Shown in pieces: positions 12,201 through 35,144 of a stretch of DNA of 64,000 nucleotides. The position numbers were made by a program, and so were the translations under genes. The DNA is from Polyodon spathula (lineage: Eukaryota; Chordata; Actinopteri; Acipenseriformes; Polyodontidae). The notes under the pieces were generated by a model. That model made no database searches, had not been told where the DNA came from, and saw only the letters and a list, made by a program, of their open reading frames with translations. Position 1 is the stretch's first letter; each line of letters starts with the position of its first letter. The DNA lies in the NCBI RefSeq assembly GCF_017654505.1, contig NC_054541.1, positions 44,203,986 through 44,267,985 on the forward strand. The letters are read 5' to 3'.

Positions 12201-12950
12201 TGGTCCTATATTTAAATACAATCCCACGGTATATCAATCTGTTTGAATTAAACCATCAAAATGCAGGAAAGGAAATCACTGATCCACTTGCCAGTCAGGC
12301 TCCAGAGAGGTGATCAGTTTCCAAACATCAAAAACTCTTTACAAGGAGTTATAGTTATAATGTGGTTGATTCTGTGGCTACCCTTGAGGGGGACAAAATA
12401 AAGTGCTGTAACAAACAAAAAAACTCAAAATGAATACAGAATTTTAATGCCAGCTGTCTGTGTGTGTTTATGGTTTCCAGAGTATGTTTGTAAGATTGAT
12501 TTAAGTTAACTGAATTCAATGCTTTGAGTTTCACATATTTATTTGTTACTCAATCAAAGGATGTACAATATAAAATATCATCTTTTTAAGCAACTGCAAA
12601 TATGCCCACATTTGACAGGAATACTTTTTTAACTTTTAAAAAATGAGCAAGAACAAAACTCACAACAATAATTGAGCTGCCTCTGTTGTTTTGTAACGCA
12701 GGAATTGATACAACTATTTGTTTTCAGGAGAAATGGGGACACACTTTCCACTCCCTTGAAAACCAGGCCTAAAGATTTGCCTGTTCAGAATAGAAAAATC
12801 CCATCATTGCAATGGCCAGCTGAGTCAAAAAAAATTATTTTCATGCTAGTAATCTGGAAGATTGATAAAAGGCTTGTGGATTGAAGGACAAGACCAAAGG
12901 TCATCCACAATTCAACAGTAGTACATTGAGACAGAAGTATGTTTTTGCTA
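9243..12950. other. No gene recognised
   Basis: AT-rich non-coding DNA. Several short open frames (for example 9728-9961 and 12672-12884) show no family similarity that I recognise. A GC-richer patch near 11340-11470 has no identifiable role. Confidence 0.45.
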
Positions 12951-12984
12951 TCTGGTAAGAGTTACTCCTTGGGTGTTGTGACAC

Positions 12985-15650
12985 TTGTATTTTGTGAGGG
13001 AAGACTCAAGCGAGTCCTATTACCCTCAAACAAGCTATCCTCCCTTTCTATCTCCAATCATAGGGTCATCAAAGGTAAGCTTGCAACACTGCGCAGAATT
13101 GAGCGCCTACGGAAACGCTACAAAAATAAGCCTCACGTGAGAACTAACTTTTATAAAGATCCGTTCAAATTTGTAAAGAAGATATTCACCAGTGAGAAAT
13201 GGCACACTAAAAACATCTAAGTTTGATCTGGAGAGGTATTTGGAGGAAACACATACAGATTCAAAAAGGCAGGAGCCTATGTCAGTTCCTTCAGACATCC
13301 TACCTATCAATCCACCAGAATACCAAATGGAGGACTGTGCACCTAAGTGGAAAGAAGTAGAGAAAACTGTGAAAAAGTAAGGGTGTCATCATCTCCAGGG
13401 CCTAATGGAGTTCCATATAGAGTATACAAGAGTGCTTCTGGAGTTCTACGAATCCTGTGGAAATTGATGAAAGTGGCATGGGAAAAATAGGTTGTACCAA
13501 GAGCATGGCGCCGAGCAGGTGGAGTCTTTATACCAAAAGAAAAAGATTCTACAAGCATCAATCAGCTTCACGCTATTTCCGTATTAAACATAGAAGGCAA
13601 GATTTTCTTCAGCATTATTGCTCAGAGATTGTCAACCTACCTATTAAATAACTGCTTCATTGACACTTCAGTACAAAATGCAGACATTCCAGGTTTCCCA
13701 GGATACTTCGAACACATCAGTGTGATCTGACTACAAATTCAATCAGCTAAAAAGGAGAGGAAGGAGCTCCATATGACATTCTTGGATTTGACTAATTCAT
13801 ATGGTTCAGTGCCACATGAACTTCTTTGGGCAGCATTTGATTTTTCCAGTGTACCGATGACAATAACAAGTTTAGTGAAAGCCTACTTTGGAGATTTGAA
13901 GTTTAGTTTTTCAACTTCATAATTCAGCACTACATGGCAATGCCTAGATGTTGGAATAATGGCAGGATGTACCATTTCTCCACTGGCTTTTACCATGGCA
14001 ATGGAAGTAATTATTAGGGCATCAAAATGGATAGTGAGAGGAGAGTGCTTGGCTTCTGGAATGCGACTACCACCAGTTCGAGCATACATCGATGACAGGA
14101 CAACCATAACTACAACAGTAGCCTGCACTAATCGGTTATTGGGCAAATTAACCAATAACTTTAAATGCAATTCAAGTAAAGTAGTAGATAAAAATCTCTA
14201 CATTAATGGTGAGGCAATACCAACAGTGTCCGAGAAGCCAATGAAAAGTCTTGGGAGATGGTACAACAGGGATTTAAAGGACACAGTCAGTGTGGCAGAA
14301 GTTAGACAACAAGCAGTGGAAGGGTTGAAGTGGGTTTACTGATTAAAGCTTTCAGCTTCTCAACTGTTGTCAATGAAACCTCATAATCAGTAAGTGGCCA
14401 CAGCAGTCTTGGCAGTAGACCAAACTTAAAGCACCAGAGTTTCAGTTTGCGTACGTCATACATCATACGTCAGGAAATGGTTGGGAGTTCTACGCTGCCT
14501 CAGCAGATTCCATGCTGCCTCAGGGACTTTATTGTAAAGGAATACTGCAGCTACCAATCTCTGCATAAGGGAGGCGGCACCTTTGTGAAAACTGGAAGAA
14601 AATGGGCTGCAAAGAAAGCTGTGGAATATGCTAAGGCTGCCCTTCAAATCAATGATAGTAGCATGGAAGAGGGGGTCTTGGTCTCAGTTCAGCTCCTCCT
14701 ACATGGTATAAGGCAATCCCAGCTCAACGGAGGAAACTGGTAGTCAACGAGGTACAAAAATAGGAAGAGAGGATCAGGTGTGTAAAGGCTATTTCCCAGG
14801 CCAAGCAGGGAGAATGGATAAGATGGGAGAGTGTGGAATAACGCAAGATCGGCCAGCAAGACCTATGGACAATGGAACAGAACAGGATCAGTTTCTTCAT
14901 CAGATCAACATATGATGTTCTCCCATCACCACTGAACCTAAACCGCTGGGTGGGTGAGGATCCCTCATGTCCTTTGTGTTCATCACCTGCAAGATTAAGG
15001 CACATTTTAACAGGGTGTAAGGTGGGTCAAAGACGGTTTACTTGGCGCCATGACCAGGTGCTGCGATGTTTGGAATTGGAAGACAAACGTAACCTGACCA
15101 ATAAGTTACCACCAGTTCCATCAAAGCATTACACACAAAAGACAATATTCCTCCGCCCAGGAGAGCAACCACCAAGAAAAGGTGTTAAAACCAAACCTCT
15201 CCCAGGACAACTGGAAGCTGCTAGAGACTGGAAAATGCTGGCAGATATTGGTCAGCGGCTTATTTTTCCATCTGAGATTGCCACCAGACATTGTTTTGTG
15301 GTCTGGATCAGCACGCCTTGTTCATCTGGTAGAGTTAAAGGTGCCATGGGAGTATGCTGTGGGTGAGGCGTATGAGAGGAAGAAACTTTGGTATGCACAA
15401 CTAGCTGCTAAAGCGGAACAGCGAGGATGGAGAGTCTGGGTTTACCCAGTGGAGGTGGGTTGTCGAGGATTTATGGCACACTCTACAACCCGGTTTCTCA
15501 GAGATGTCGGGTTCAGTGGCAAAGAGTTGCGTTGCACAGTGAAGAACTTATCTGAAGCAGCAGAAAGGAGCAGCAAAGATTCTGGAAAGATTCTGGCTGG
15601 GGATCCCAAGTACAATATAAAGAAAGCAACGCTGATGTACAGGTAAGTAA
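12985..15650 (+). pseudogene. R2/NeSL-type LINE: reverse transcriptase plus restriction-like endonuclease (broken)
   Basis: Pieces in several frames form one LINE polyprotein. In order there is a basic region (RRIERLRKRYK), fingers (SSPGPNGVPYRVYK, then GGVFIPKEKDST), RT motif A at about 13779 (FLDLTNSYGSVPH, Asp kept), a GCTISPLAF block, and motif C at about 14083 as AYIDD. A CCHC finger CPLCSSPARLRHILTGC follows at about 14966-15018. A restriction-like endonuclease block PDIVLW...VELKVPWE lies at about 15278-15354, then VEVGCRGF. Such LINEs (R2, NeSL, R4, HERO and relatives) use a C-terminal PD-(D/E)XK nuclease instead of an APE-type one. Frameshifts at about 13200, 13380, 13490, 13690, 14345 and 15300, with in-frame stops, make it inactive. 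The exact clade is not assigned. Confidence 0.88.
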
Positions 15651-16130
15651 GCTGGGCTGAGTTGAGTGGGGGATGAGGGGGAGTGATGCTGGGACGCCAG
15701 AATCGCTGTCAAACCCTCTTGAGGTGTCGTGGGCTAGTCGATGAAACACAGAGAATGGAAGGTGCCCACTTGAAGACCGCAGAGATGTTCCCTACTTAGC
15801 TCAATCCAGACGGTTGTCATGCTGATGCGCTGGGGTGACCGAACTGTGGTTGATCCCCAGTGCCAGCATCGCAGCCGTTGTGTGCTGATGCGCTGGGGAG
15901 GCAAATGGGCTGATCCCTGCAGCCAGCATTGCACTGCGGCCATCAACACCAGGCGGAAGGATGTCTGCATCGTCGGATGGAGGGAGATGTAGTTGGATGG
16001 GGATGCAGATGGATCATATCGGTTTGCTGTGGAGCTGCATCTTAGTTGGTGCTTATCTTGAAGAGAGCCAAGTTTAAATCAGCATGAAGTTTTAACATCT
16101 ACTCTCATGTAATGGAAATCATCACCCAGG
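15651..16130 (+). mobile_element. Probable 3' tail of the R2/NeSL-type LINE
   Basis: Directly follows the endonuclease remnant. It contains two related units built on TGCTGATGCGCTGGGG...TGATCCC...GCCAGCAT, at about 15820-15880 and 15880-15940. The exact end is not visible; I see no A tail. Confidence 0.5.
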
Positions 16131-18180
16131 CCTGTTGTGTTAATACAGATTAAGAAGTTTGCTCATTTCGCAAATATAAAGTCTACCATCCTCAGAACAT
16201 CACTCTATGCCTTTAGGAATACATTGATATCTTGTACATACATTTGATATCTGGTAACTTTCCCCACACAGATCGCAGGATTATTCTGTACACCAGCTGA
16301 ACCGGTTTTCTATTGAACTCATCTTCCACGGGCACAAAATAGTTTATTCATGAGGTCACTGGAAGGCAGGTGACCTCGGATTGTCTCTGACCAATAGTGG
16401 AATGAGATTTTCACTCCTTACCAGCTCAGTGATTGAGCCATTGTCCCAATGCTGATAGCGGTCAGTCAGAATTCTAGTATCTTAGAGAGAAACGTGATAT
16501 GTTCTGGCAAAACCATAATTACTGCTCAGAGGGAAATAAAGCAATATGTGTGCTATTGAATTGATTTGAATACATTTGAATTAAGTTTGATTTTAATTTT
16601 TTATGTTAGGAATTTTGAGGGCGACTGTGTTTTTATATGACTATTGTTAAGGTTGAAAGAGTAATTAATTGTGTATGAATGTTTTATCCTTTTATTTACA
16701 TTTTCTACAAATAACTTTTTCATTATTAATTGGCATATGTAGAGTATTTGTCATCAAGAGGAATGTCAATTATGCTAAGTTACATCAATTCTAATATCTG
16801 CGAGAAACACCTGTTCTCTGTATTATGACCGGAAGATGAAAAGCTGATTAATGATTCTCATATTTTTCCTGGCTCCTCATATCCTCCATCTGTCACAGCA
16901 AATGCCAACTGCCACGCACTGTCAAGCACCTGGCTGTGTGTATTGATTTTGAGTTTCCAAATATTGCTATTAAGAAAGGATGGCTGACAAGAGTTTTGTA
17001 TTGACCTAGTGTACCAGGCTTTCTAAGAACACAGCAAGTCATACACATCTCCAGTAGCTTTTTTGTTGACGATATAAAAAACAAAACCATTAAGATATAT
17101 CAATTAAATGTCAGTAAGTTTAGTAAAAAAATAAATAAATACTACTAATTAATAATTAATTAAATTAATAATTATTAATAATGTTTATTGGTACAGAATG
17201 CTTGAAAAACAAACCTAAACAAAATATCAAACCAACACAGCAGACTACTCTATTCAATAAATACCCTTTTAAAATAATAATAATAAAAAAAACTTACTCA
17301 GAATAAGAGACTGAAAATAAACAGGAAATACCTAATCCAAGGATTGATGAAAGAAAATGTGTCAGCTCGTTTCAAACTGACTTCTCTGTCCATTGCGCTG
17401 GGCGTAAAGGCTGCAAGTTAATCAGATAAAGATGCAAAACAAAATGCTGTTTAAAAAGAAAACACACACACACACACACGTTATATATATATATAATGTG
17501 TGTGTGTGAAAAAGTAATATCTGAAACCCTATTAACATGTGTTTTGGACTAAAAAGTGATGAGCTAGCAGCGATATTGCATACAAATTATCTCTAGCTTC
17601 AGTACAACTAAATGCATGCAGCTCTGTGACACTGGTGCTGTCCTTTAACTAACTAGCATAGAGGGAAATGGGGTTTAGAAGAGTCCAGATAAAATATATT
17701 GTTTTATCACTGGAATACTCTACCATGTGACATGACTAATGTAATTATTAATATAAACAAAATATGCAATATATGCACTGATTTTCATTTTTATTTTTCT
17801 GATTTAAAATTGAGGAGTTCAATGCTCCTTTGTGGCCTCAACAGAGCTCTCAGAATCAAGCGTGTAACCCCCACATCTCAGAGTGTAACTAGCCTCTGCA
17901 ACACTCAAATGGATATAAGGAATCTTTTCAGTAAGATATTTCTTATATCCACTAGGGCAGAGTGCTCCAGGGGAACAGGGTTATGGTATACTAGAAGTTT
18001 AGACATGATTCAGAAGGCTATGTGGAGGCCACACAAGGGTGCTTTGACCTACAAGTTTTTTAAAAAAAATTGCATTTCCCTTCATATTGAAAGTCCCTTA
18101 AATTTGGAAACATACACTTAGATAAAGAAGCATTTTTAAAACAGCCTATGAAGGACAAGTGGAAAATGTAAGCCAGCATA
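16131..18180. other. No gene recognised
   Basis: Non-coding, very AT-rich around 17100-17300. The 140-codon open frame at 17699-18121 shows no recognisable domain and ends beside a transposon, so I do not call it. Confidence 0.45.
17463..17509. repeat. Palindromic compound microsatellite (AC)n-(TA)n-(GT)n
   Basis: ACACAC units, then TATATA, then GTGTGT, so the block is nearly its own reverse complement and can form a hairpin. Confidence 0.9.
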
Positions 18181-18725
18181 CAGTGCCGAGAAAAAGTTTG
18201 TGAACCCTAATGATAATTATGGAAATTCCATAGTTTTACCATGATAGTCTTCTTGAATCAAAATCTTAAATATCCAATAGGGTTTATATTAACCAATTCT
18301 ATGTCTTTTGAAATAACATGATTTAGAGAAACAATGAGTAATTAAGATTCAGGGTATGTGAAAAAGTAAGTGAATCCCTGATTTTATCAGCTCAATTAAG
18401 GGGATAATGAGAATCAAGTGTTTAAATAGATCTTCAGGGGTGAGTTTGGGAGCCCCCACCCGATATAAAGATCAGAAACTTTGTGAGTTTGGTCTTCACC
18501 ATACAGGTGTGTGGAAACACGTCATGCCACAATCAAAAGAAATCTCTGAGGACCTCAGAAAAAACAGTTATTGATGCTCATCTGTCTAGAATGATTTGGG
18601 GCTCCATCATTTGTTTAATCAGGTTATATTAATCTATTGTTAGGACTTATATTAAGATCTAATAACATTTTAGGTTTGAAATATGTGAAAATCCTAAGGG
18701 GTTCACAAACTTTTTCACAGCACTG
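18181..18725 (+). mobile_element. Non-autonomous Tc1/mariner deletion derivative
   Basis: 545 bp flanked by TA on both sides (18179-18180 and 18726-18727). The ends are CAGTGCCGAGAAAAAGTTTG and its near reverse complement ending CTTTTTCACAGCACTG. At about 18524 there remains ATG-Pro-Gln-Ser-Lys and about 20 more codons of a Tc1 transposase N-terminus (KEISEDLRKTVIDAHLS), cut off at once by the deletion. It cannot move by itself. Confidence 0.9.
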
Positions 18726-18727
18726 TA

Positions 18728-19620
18728 TATGCATTTGGAGAAACAAGGACATCAATTTCCATTAGATTTTACAGATTTAGTCTTACCAAAGAGCATTGAA
18801 TATTGCCGTCAGGTATGACAATCATTCATTGGGTCACCTGTTTTCAAACGACACTGATGACATGAAATTCCAGACCAAGGAAACACACAGATAACACTGC
18901 CTTTCACCAGCACTATCCTGTGAGGCCATTCTGTTTGTTACATTGAGTAAGTCATCAATATCAGACTACTGGCAAGCCCAAGACATTGCAGTGATCACAT
19001 TTCTGATGTATTGAATAGAACAATCCCCACCCATCTTGACTTACAAAATACATACTATTTTAATGGAATGGCCCATTTGTCATGTAGTGATGTAATTATG
19101 CATTGCTAAAAGAAAATGGCACAGCCGGGTCTGTCCTATACGGGTTTACTGTTGTTGAAACCATACAAATGTATTTATCACAGAATTAATACATTCAGAT
19201 CAGACACGCCAATTAATAATCAGGTGATCACTAGAATTCGCTGGCTCTTGCTTCTAAAAATACCCTTTGGCTCACCTAGCCTAGCTTCCAGGAGAGAGCA
19301 CTGCCAATCCTTTATATACAGTGCGAGTCGTACGGTTTATATCACCATCTTCTGTCTTGATTCAAAATTGCGGTTGACTTTCCCAATCATTTATATGGAT
19401 ACTAAACTGGCTTAAGGCATGCTTGAGTGGGATGTCATGTGGTACCAACCAGTTCTGTGAATTACTACAGTAAAGGCATTGTTATTGATACCAGAAGTGC
19501 TTCTATATCCTTTACAAGTAGATTTGACCAGAACGAGAATACTTACCTCCCTGCGCAGGTAAACCAGGCATTAGGTAGTAAGTAACCTATTCACGGTTGT
19601 ATAGTAAAAGACAAAACAGG
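18728..19620. other. Spacer downstream of tspan9
   Basis: No gene, RNA or clear mobile element seen between the Tc1 derivative and the putative tspan9 polyadenylation region. Confidence 0.4.
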
Positions 19621-19621
19621 C

Positions 19622-22600
19622 CAAACCGTTGTTTCTGTTCACTTTATTTCAGTACATAATACTAATACAAAATAATCTGTACAAAGGCTAAAGTAGGTAT
19701 TTTGCATAGAAGGAACAGTGGTGTGAACAAAACCTGGATGGAATGGCACATTAAACTCTATTATTATCTAACACACAAAACAGTTCCAAGTTTATCTAAG
19801 CCATGCATCAATTGGTACAAAAATATTCCTGCGTATATTTCAAATGGTAAAAATAATAAGCAAATAATGACGTGATTTCTTTCCTAATTTTCCTCTGTTT
19901 CTGTCTGTAAGAAGGATGCAATCCTCTGTGGTTGCACTCTTAAATGAAAAATTGAACAGCATGTCGGACTGCCATTCGCTGGTGTTTTTTTTTTTTTTTT
20001 TATACAGTAACCATGTTATCTGCATTCCTATGTGATAGAGCCCAAGCTCCAAGTTGCAGTCACAAATTGAAATGTCACTGTTGCTTATGCATGATTAAAT
20101 ACAATTCAATATGTAGTTTTATTTAAATGAAGTCAACAACAGTAACAAAAAGCATTCATTTTCTTTAAAAAACCAAAAAAAAAAAAAAATAAAATACTCA
20201 AAAGGCATGAATGTATATTGGTTTTTTTTATGACTTTACACTTTTCATTAAAAATATTTATTGCACCACCTATTGGAGAAGTTCAGAGTGCATTTCATCT
20301 ACAAAACAATATGCAAGATAACACAAATACAAATAATACTGCTTTCTTGTATTAGGTCTGTAATAAAACGCTGTACTTGCCAAATTTAATCTGACATGGT
20401 TTTAAACACAATTTGAAAAAGAAAATTGGTGGTTAGATAAATGAAAGAATATCTGCATATACAAATGTATGCATCCATCTTCATTTTTGATCCCAATCAT
20501 GATTATATTTTATGTTATGTTATTTTATATTATATTTTGTTGCTGGTTCAATAATAATAAAAAAGCATATATCAGTAAAATATCTTTCTTATACATTTGT
20601 CTTTGGTGATAATATACTTTATTTATTTTAAAGCCTGTCTGAGAAAATCCATCTAAATCTGGATGAAGTTATTTTAATAGCATATTTCCTTTCTTTCCAA
20701 TCATACCTGTAAACATCTTTTGTAAGAGTTTTGAAAAAGGAGAATAGACTACAAACTTTCATCATAGTGTGGAAATACCTATCCAAGCAAGTTGTTTAAT
20801 ATTGCCCTGGTTTAGTATACTATACTATTGTATATGGAAAAAGATGAAATCAGTCTATTACAAATATAGATTTTTTTAAAGCATATACAAATGCATGTAC
20901 ACCATTTATTTTTGGTTTAACAATAAAGTAGGAACAATTTGGTAATATATATATTAACAGCACCTATTTAAAATGATGACTAGAATCAGATCTGATCCTG
21001 TAATAGCTGTGCTAGACTGAAGCACAATGTAAATAAAATGCACTCCGAACAGACCACTAACACAATCCTATGGAGAACAGTGGGTATTTGGAAACCTAAA
21101 ACATATAGTTTACAATAGATTCATTATTACAAGTATCCACCCATAACTAAAATATCTGGTAAAACATCCAAGGTTTAAAAGTGGTATGCATGGAAGAAGC
21201 TGTTCACTTAAAGCTTGAATTTGTAGCAGATAAAGATATTTTTAGTAGATAATTAAGGCTGCTTGACATCATTTGGAAAGCTTAGCCTTCTACAGTTACT
21301 TCTGGCATACTCATTTCAAACCTTGGATTTACAAATAATGTACCATTTAGTGCATCCATACTCAGGTTTACAAAAAAAAAAAAAAAGGAAAGTCTGTGCA
21401 AACTACACAAAAAAGACTTACCTCATTTAAATTAGGTCATAATCGTATGTGTGTAAAAAAAAATTCCCACACACACATACACACACAATATTTATATAGC
21501 TAAATATTCTATTCAGATGCTATTTGCAAAACAGTTAGCACTTGTAAAATACTATAATATTCTGTTATGTTTTTCTTTTCCTTTAAAAACCCTGCATGCT
21601 ATAAAATCTTGCAATTATACCAAAAGCCAAATAATGTAGAATAGAATATGTTGCTGAGGTGAAGAATGCTACCTCTTTTGCAAGTCAAAACTGAATACAC
21701 CATTTAGAGCTGTGCATGAAGCAGCACACTTATAACGAGATGATTACAAAATCTACCTGAACATCAGGACCGGCTAGCTTTGAGTTTCACTGTTGCTTGT
21801 AATCTGCAGCCTCCACTCGATTACAAAGTGTCTGCTCAAACTGTGAGATCTCTTTAGCACCAAGTGTTGATGCAGTCCAGAACTCAATCTTTTGGTTGTT
21901 GAAGATTCTATATTTAAATCGACACAGAGGTCATAGGCAGGTGCTAGCTTGTATACCACAGCTGTGCAAAAGGCCCACCACAGCAGAGTTCTATCTCTAC
22001 TGCCACAAAGTACCACAGTGTTCTAAAAGAAGGGACGTATGCACTCCTACTCATTTTTATTTTTTGCATCCATGGACATTATCATGGATTCCAGCAAGAT
22101 TAGCCTAAAGAGTGTAAAACACTCGCCACAGGCTTTAAAATACAGTATCTGTCTGAACACCTTTGTTTTCAACTCTGTCTTTCTCAAAACTTTAGACTTA
22201 CAGACTTTCCATTTACTTTCCATGTAGCAGCAAAACATGCTTAGTGTCAGAGTTCGCCTTCTCATCATCCAGAGTTCGTCTTTTTTCTTTAAAACTGCTT
22301 TCTGTGGATGACCCCTTGAACTAAAGACACTTCTGGTCCCAATTCCCTAATTCTGAAAGTAAACAACCAACCAATTTTCAACCACAATTTCTCACCGCAT
22401 ACACAAAATGCAAAAAAAGTAGATACTGGGTGAACAGTACATTTTCTGAACTGTCTGAGAATGAAGCTGTGGTCTGATTTTGAGTGGCAATGCAAGCTGA
22501 AATGGTACCAGTAGTATGGACCATTGATAGAATGGTACCACAGTGGTATCAAACAAGCTGGTAGTAAATTAGAGTACCATGCTCTAATGTTGTTATTTCA

Positions 22601-24399
22601 CTGATATCCACTGTGCTGCTGGTAACACTGTGGTCTGCTTTAGGTTCTGCTGGGGTTGTCTTTGGGTACTACACAGGTACTATACTGATATACCAACAGA
22701 GTATTCAAAACATTTCTGCAAGGGTCATTGCAATTACAAATTCATGCCAAACTGTCTTAAGATGCTTGGTTAGGGGATACAGAAGCAACTACTTGTTGCA
22801 TTTTGTGTATTGTTTCTCTTTCTTTCGTTCCTTTCCTCTCGAAGCAGCAAAAAGTAAGAAAACAACCTCCTTCTGTGACTGAACCAGAAGGGGGTCTAGA
22901 AATAAAAGCAGCATTCAAACTAGAGGTATATGTTCAAGATTTCTAGCAGGAATGTCTGTGGAAATGTGCACAAGTGTTGTGGTATTTGTTTTACAGAAAG
23001 ACCTGGAATAAAAATAATAATAAAAAAAAAAAATCACCAAAAGACCAAATGAAAGTTTGAAAAGCCAAAGTGTGCAAAATACAGTTCAGCTTTACAACCC
23101 TGACTGCCAATCTTGCTGGACCAGCTGGATGTCAGCCCTTCTTTTCCATACCCAATGGCTTTTAATGTGGCTTGACTGCCAAATCCACACAGAAGGCATT
23201 GCAATGCCAAGGTTTATCAACCCAGGAGGGGGGAGAGGGGGTCACAATTTATTCATTCTACCATATTTTAATCCTTTCTATTTTGTATCAGATAAAAACT
23301 TGATGGTCAGATAATTAATGAAATTCAATACATAAACATAGATGCGACCTACATAATGTCATATATAGTCACAAGGGTAATATAAAATGTACTACATCTT
23401 TGACTAGCTAACTCAAAATGGGTTAGTGTTTAGAAGAGGCCATAGCTCTATAATGTAGATTAAAAAACACTGTGCTTGTATTGCAGTGTGGCAAGGAGTG
23501 AGGATTAGAAGTTATGGTTTCTACCGTTAGTGAAATGGAATCACACAAACATATATCCAGATAAATGTTACAGAGATTAATGCTAATCTCTCACAATCCA
23601 TTGTAAAGGTTTCCTCAATATTATGCAGAATGAACTCTCTCTCAAAAGTGAGAGCTTCTCAATGCAGAGCCAGGTGGAGACATGCTCCTAAAAACCAGAT
23701 ATCTAGGGTACCAGCTGACCTGCTCCTTTTTGTACTCACCGGTATAATCAGTCCTGTAACTTGCAATGTTAAAAACAAACAAAATAAATACACACATTGG
23801 TAGATTTTATAGTTGAAAGAAACAGAAAAAATACTGAGGATTATATCCAAAAAATGTACCTCTGTAAAATACAAAGTTATCCATTAAGCAGAAAATAAAA
23901 CTGTAGGTAAACGCATGCTATGTGGCCCATTATTACTCTCTGGATGTTTATTGGGGAGGGCTTGGGTCTCCACCAGTCTTCTAACGAAATAGAAACTTGC
24001 AGTACAGAAATGTATTAGTAAAGCAATGCAAGTACAGTTTGACATGTATTGGTACAGCAATGCAAGTATAGTTTTCTGTTTTGTATTTCCTGGAAATTGT
24101 TAGTGAGACAAAAGAACAGCAAAGAGAATGGCAGCCACGCGGTGCCACGCTCGCTTCTCAAGCCGATGCTCTTTCTCTGTGTATTCCCATCTCATTTCCA
24201 TTCTTTGGCAAACAAACAGCGAATGCAAATAAAACAAGAGAAATCAAGTCAATAGCTATGCAGTCTGGGGATTGTTTGGTGCCTGGTTAGGACTGGTTGT
24301 GGTGCAGAGGTGGGTCGGAGGGGGTTAAACTTGATTCTTCTGAAGAGTTGATGGCAGATAAGGGTGGATGCTTCTTGGGTGTGTGTGCGTGGAGCGGTG
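19622..24399 (-). other. tspan9: Probable tspan9 3' untranslated region
   Basis: Continuous with the terminal coding exon on the minus strand. It is AT-rich and notably free of recognisable transposons, unlike the flanking DNA. A candidate polyadenylation signal AATAAA on the minus strand is at 19643-19648. Other AATAAA words occur inside (for example near 20264 and 20620), so shorter transcripts are possible. Extent is inferred, not shown. Confidence 0.5.
19643..19648 (-). terminator. Candidate polyadenylation signal AATAAA
   Basis: Minus-strand AATAAA about 4.75 kb after the tspan9 stop codon, followed by a T/G-containing stretch. Chosen because recognisable repeats resume below it. It is one of several such hexamers. 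Confidence 0.35.
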
Positions 24400-34212
<9,813 letters not shown>

Positions 34213-34621
34213 CTGTAAGAGAACAAGAAAAAACACATTCAGATTGAATATACATAACATACACGTTTTCTATACTGCAACTGGATCTTGTATGGAAACA
34301 CAGTTTGTATATACATTTACGTGGGCTTGGTGCATCTCTGAAAGCCAAAGAATGTGTGTAATGACACACACTGCCTCTTGGTGGCATACTAAACTTATCA
34401 TAGCGTGTGCTGTTCTATAGGATGTGCCAGGGCAGTCAGGTACAGTAGACACCTCTACTGGGTTGATGTGTGTGGCTATGATGGGTAAACTGAATTCCTT
34501 CCTGGGCAATTTTGCATTTTGTTAATCTATCGAAACATGTCGGATGTTGGGGGGGAATAACATTCTGATGACACTGTAGCAATCTGAGATCATTGTACAA
34601 TGTTTAAAAAAAAAAAAAAAA

Positions 34622-34626
<5 letters not shown>

Positions 34627-34696
<70 letters not shown>
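34627..34696. repeat. (TA)n microsatellite
   Basis: About 34 TA dinucleotides preceded by an A run. Confidence 0.95.
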
Positions 34697-34700
<4 letters not shown>

Positions 34701-35066
34701 ATATGAAATCTGGGTTATTGATTTCTAGTTTGGTAATTTTATTGGGTGTGTTTTCCTTTCTGAAACAATCAGGAACACCATTGTGAATGTAGTCCCATGT
34801 CTCCTACAGCCTATTAAAAGCACCTCACCAACACAGCACGGTTGGGTATATCCAGAAAATGATCCTCAATGATCTACGAACTCTTCCTCTGTGTGGGAGT
34901 TTGTGTTTGTTAGTTGAAGACTATTTAATACAAGTTCCCACACCAATTGGCCTTTCAGAAACTAGGCTAAACAGCTTGAAAAATATGTTCTTGAAGAACA
35001 GTACACCACAACAATGAAGCCCACCACTCAAGACATGCATTATACCCTCCAACAAGTATTAACAGA

Positions 35067-35144
35067 CAGGGTGATTAGAAAGGAAGTTTAGCACATCAAC
35101 ACACCATGTCACTGATGTGCTAAACTTCCTTTCTAATCACCCTG
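35067..35144. mobile_element. 78-bp perfect palindrome (miniature inverted-repeat element)
   Basis: Arms 35067-35098 and 35113-35144 (32 bp each) are exact reverse complements around a 14-bp loop. The ends are CAGGGTGATT...AATCACCCTG. A TA follows the right end, but the left flank is GA, so a TA duplication is only half visible. The CAGGGTG end resembles Tc1/mariner-type termini. Confidence 0.85.

Noticed and set aside
17699..18121. 140-codon open frame on the plus strand
   Set aside because: No family similarity and it runs up to a Tc1 derivative; likely chance.
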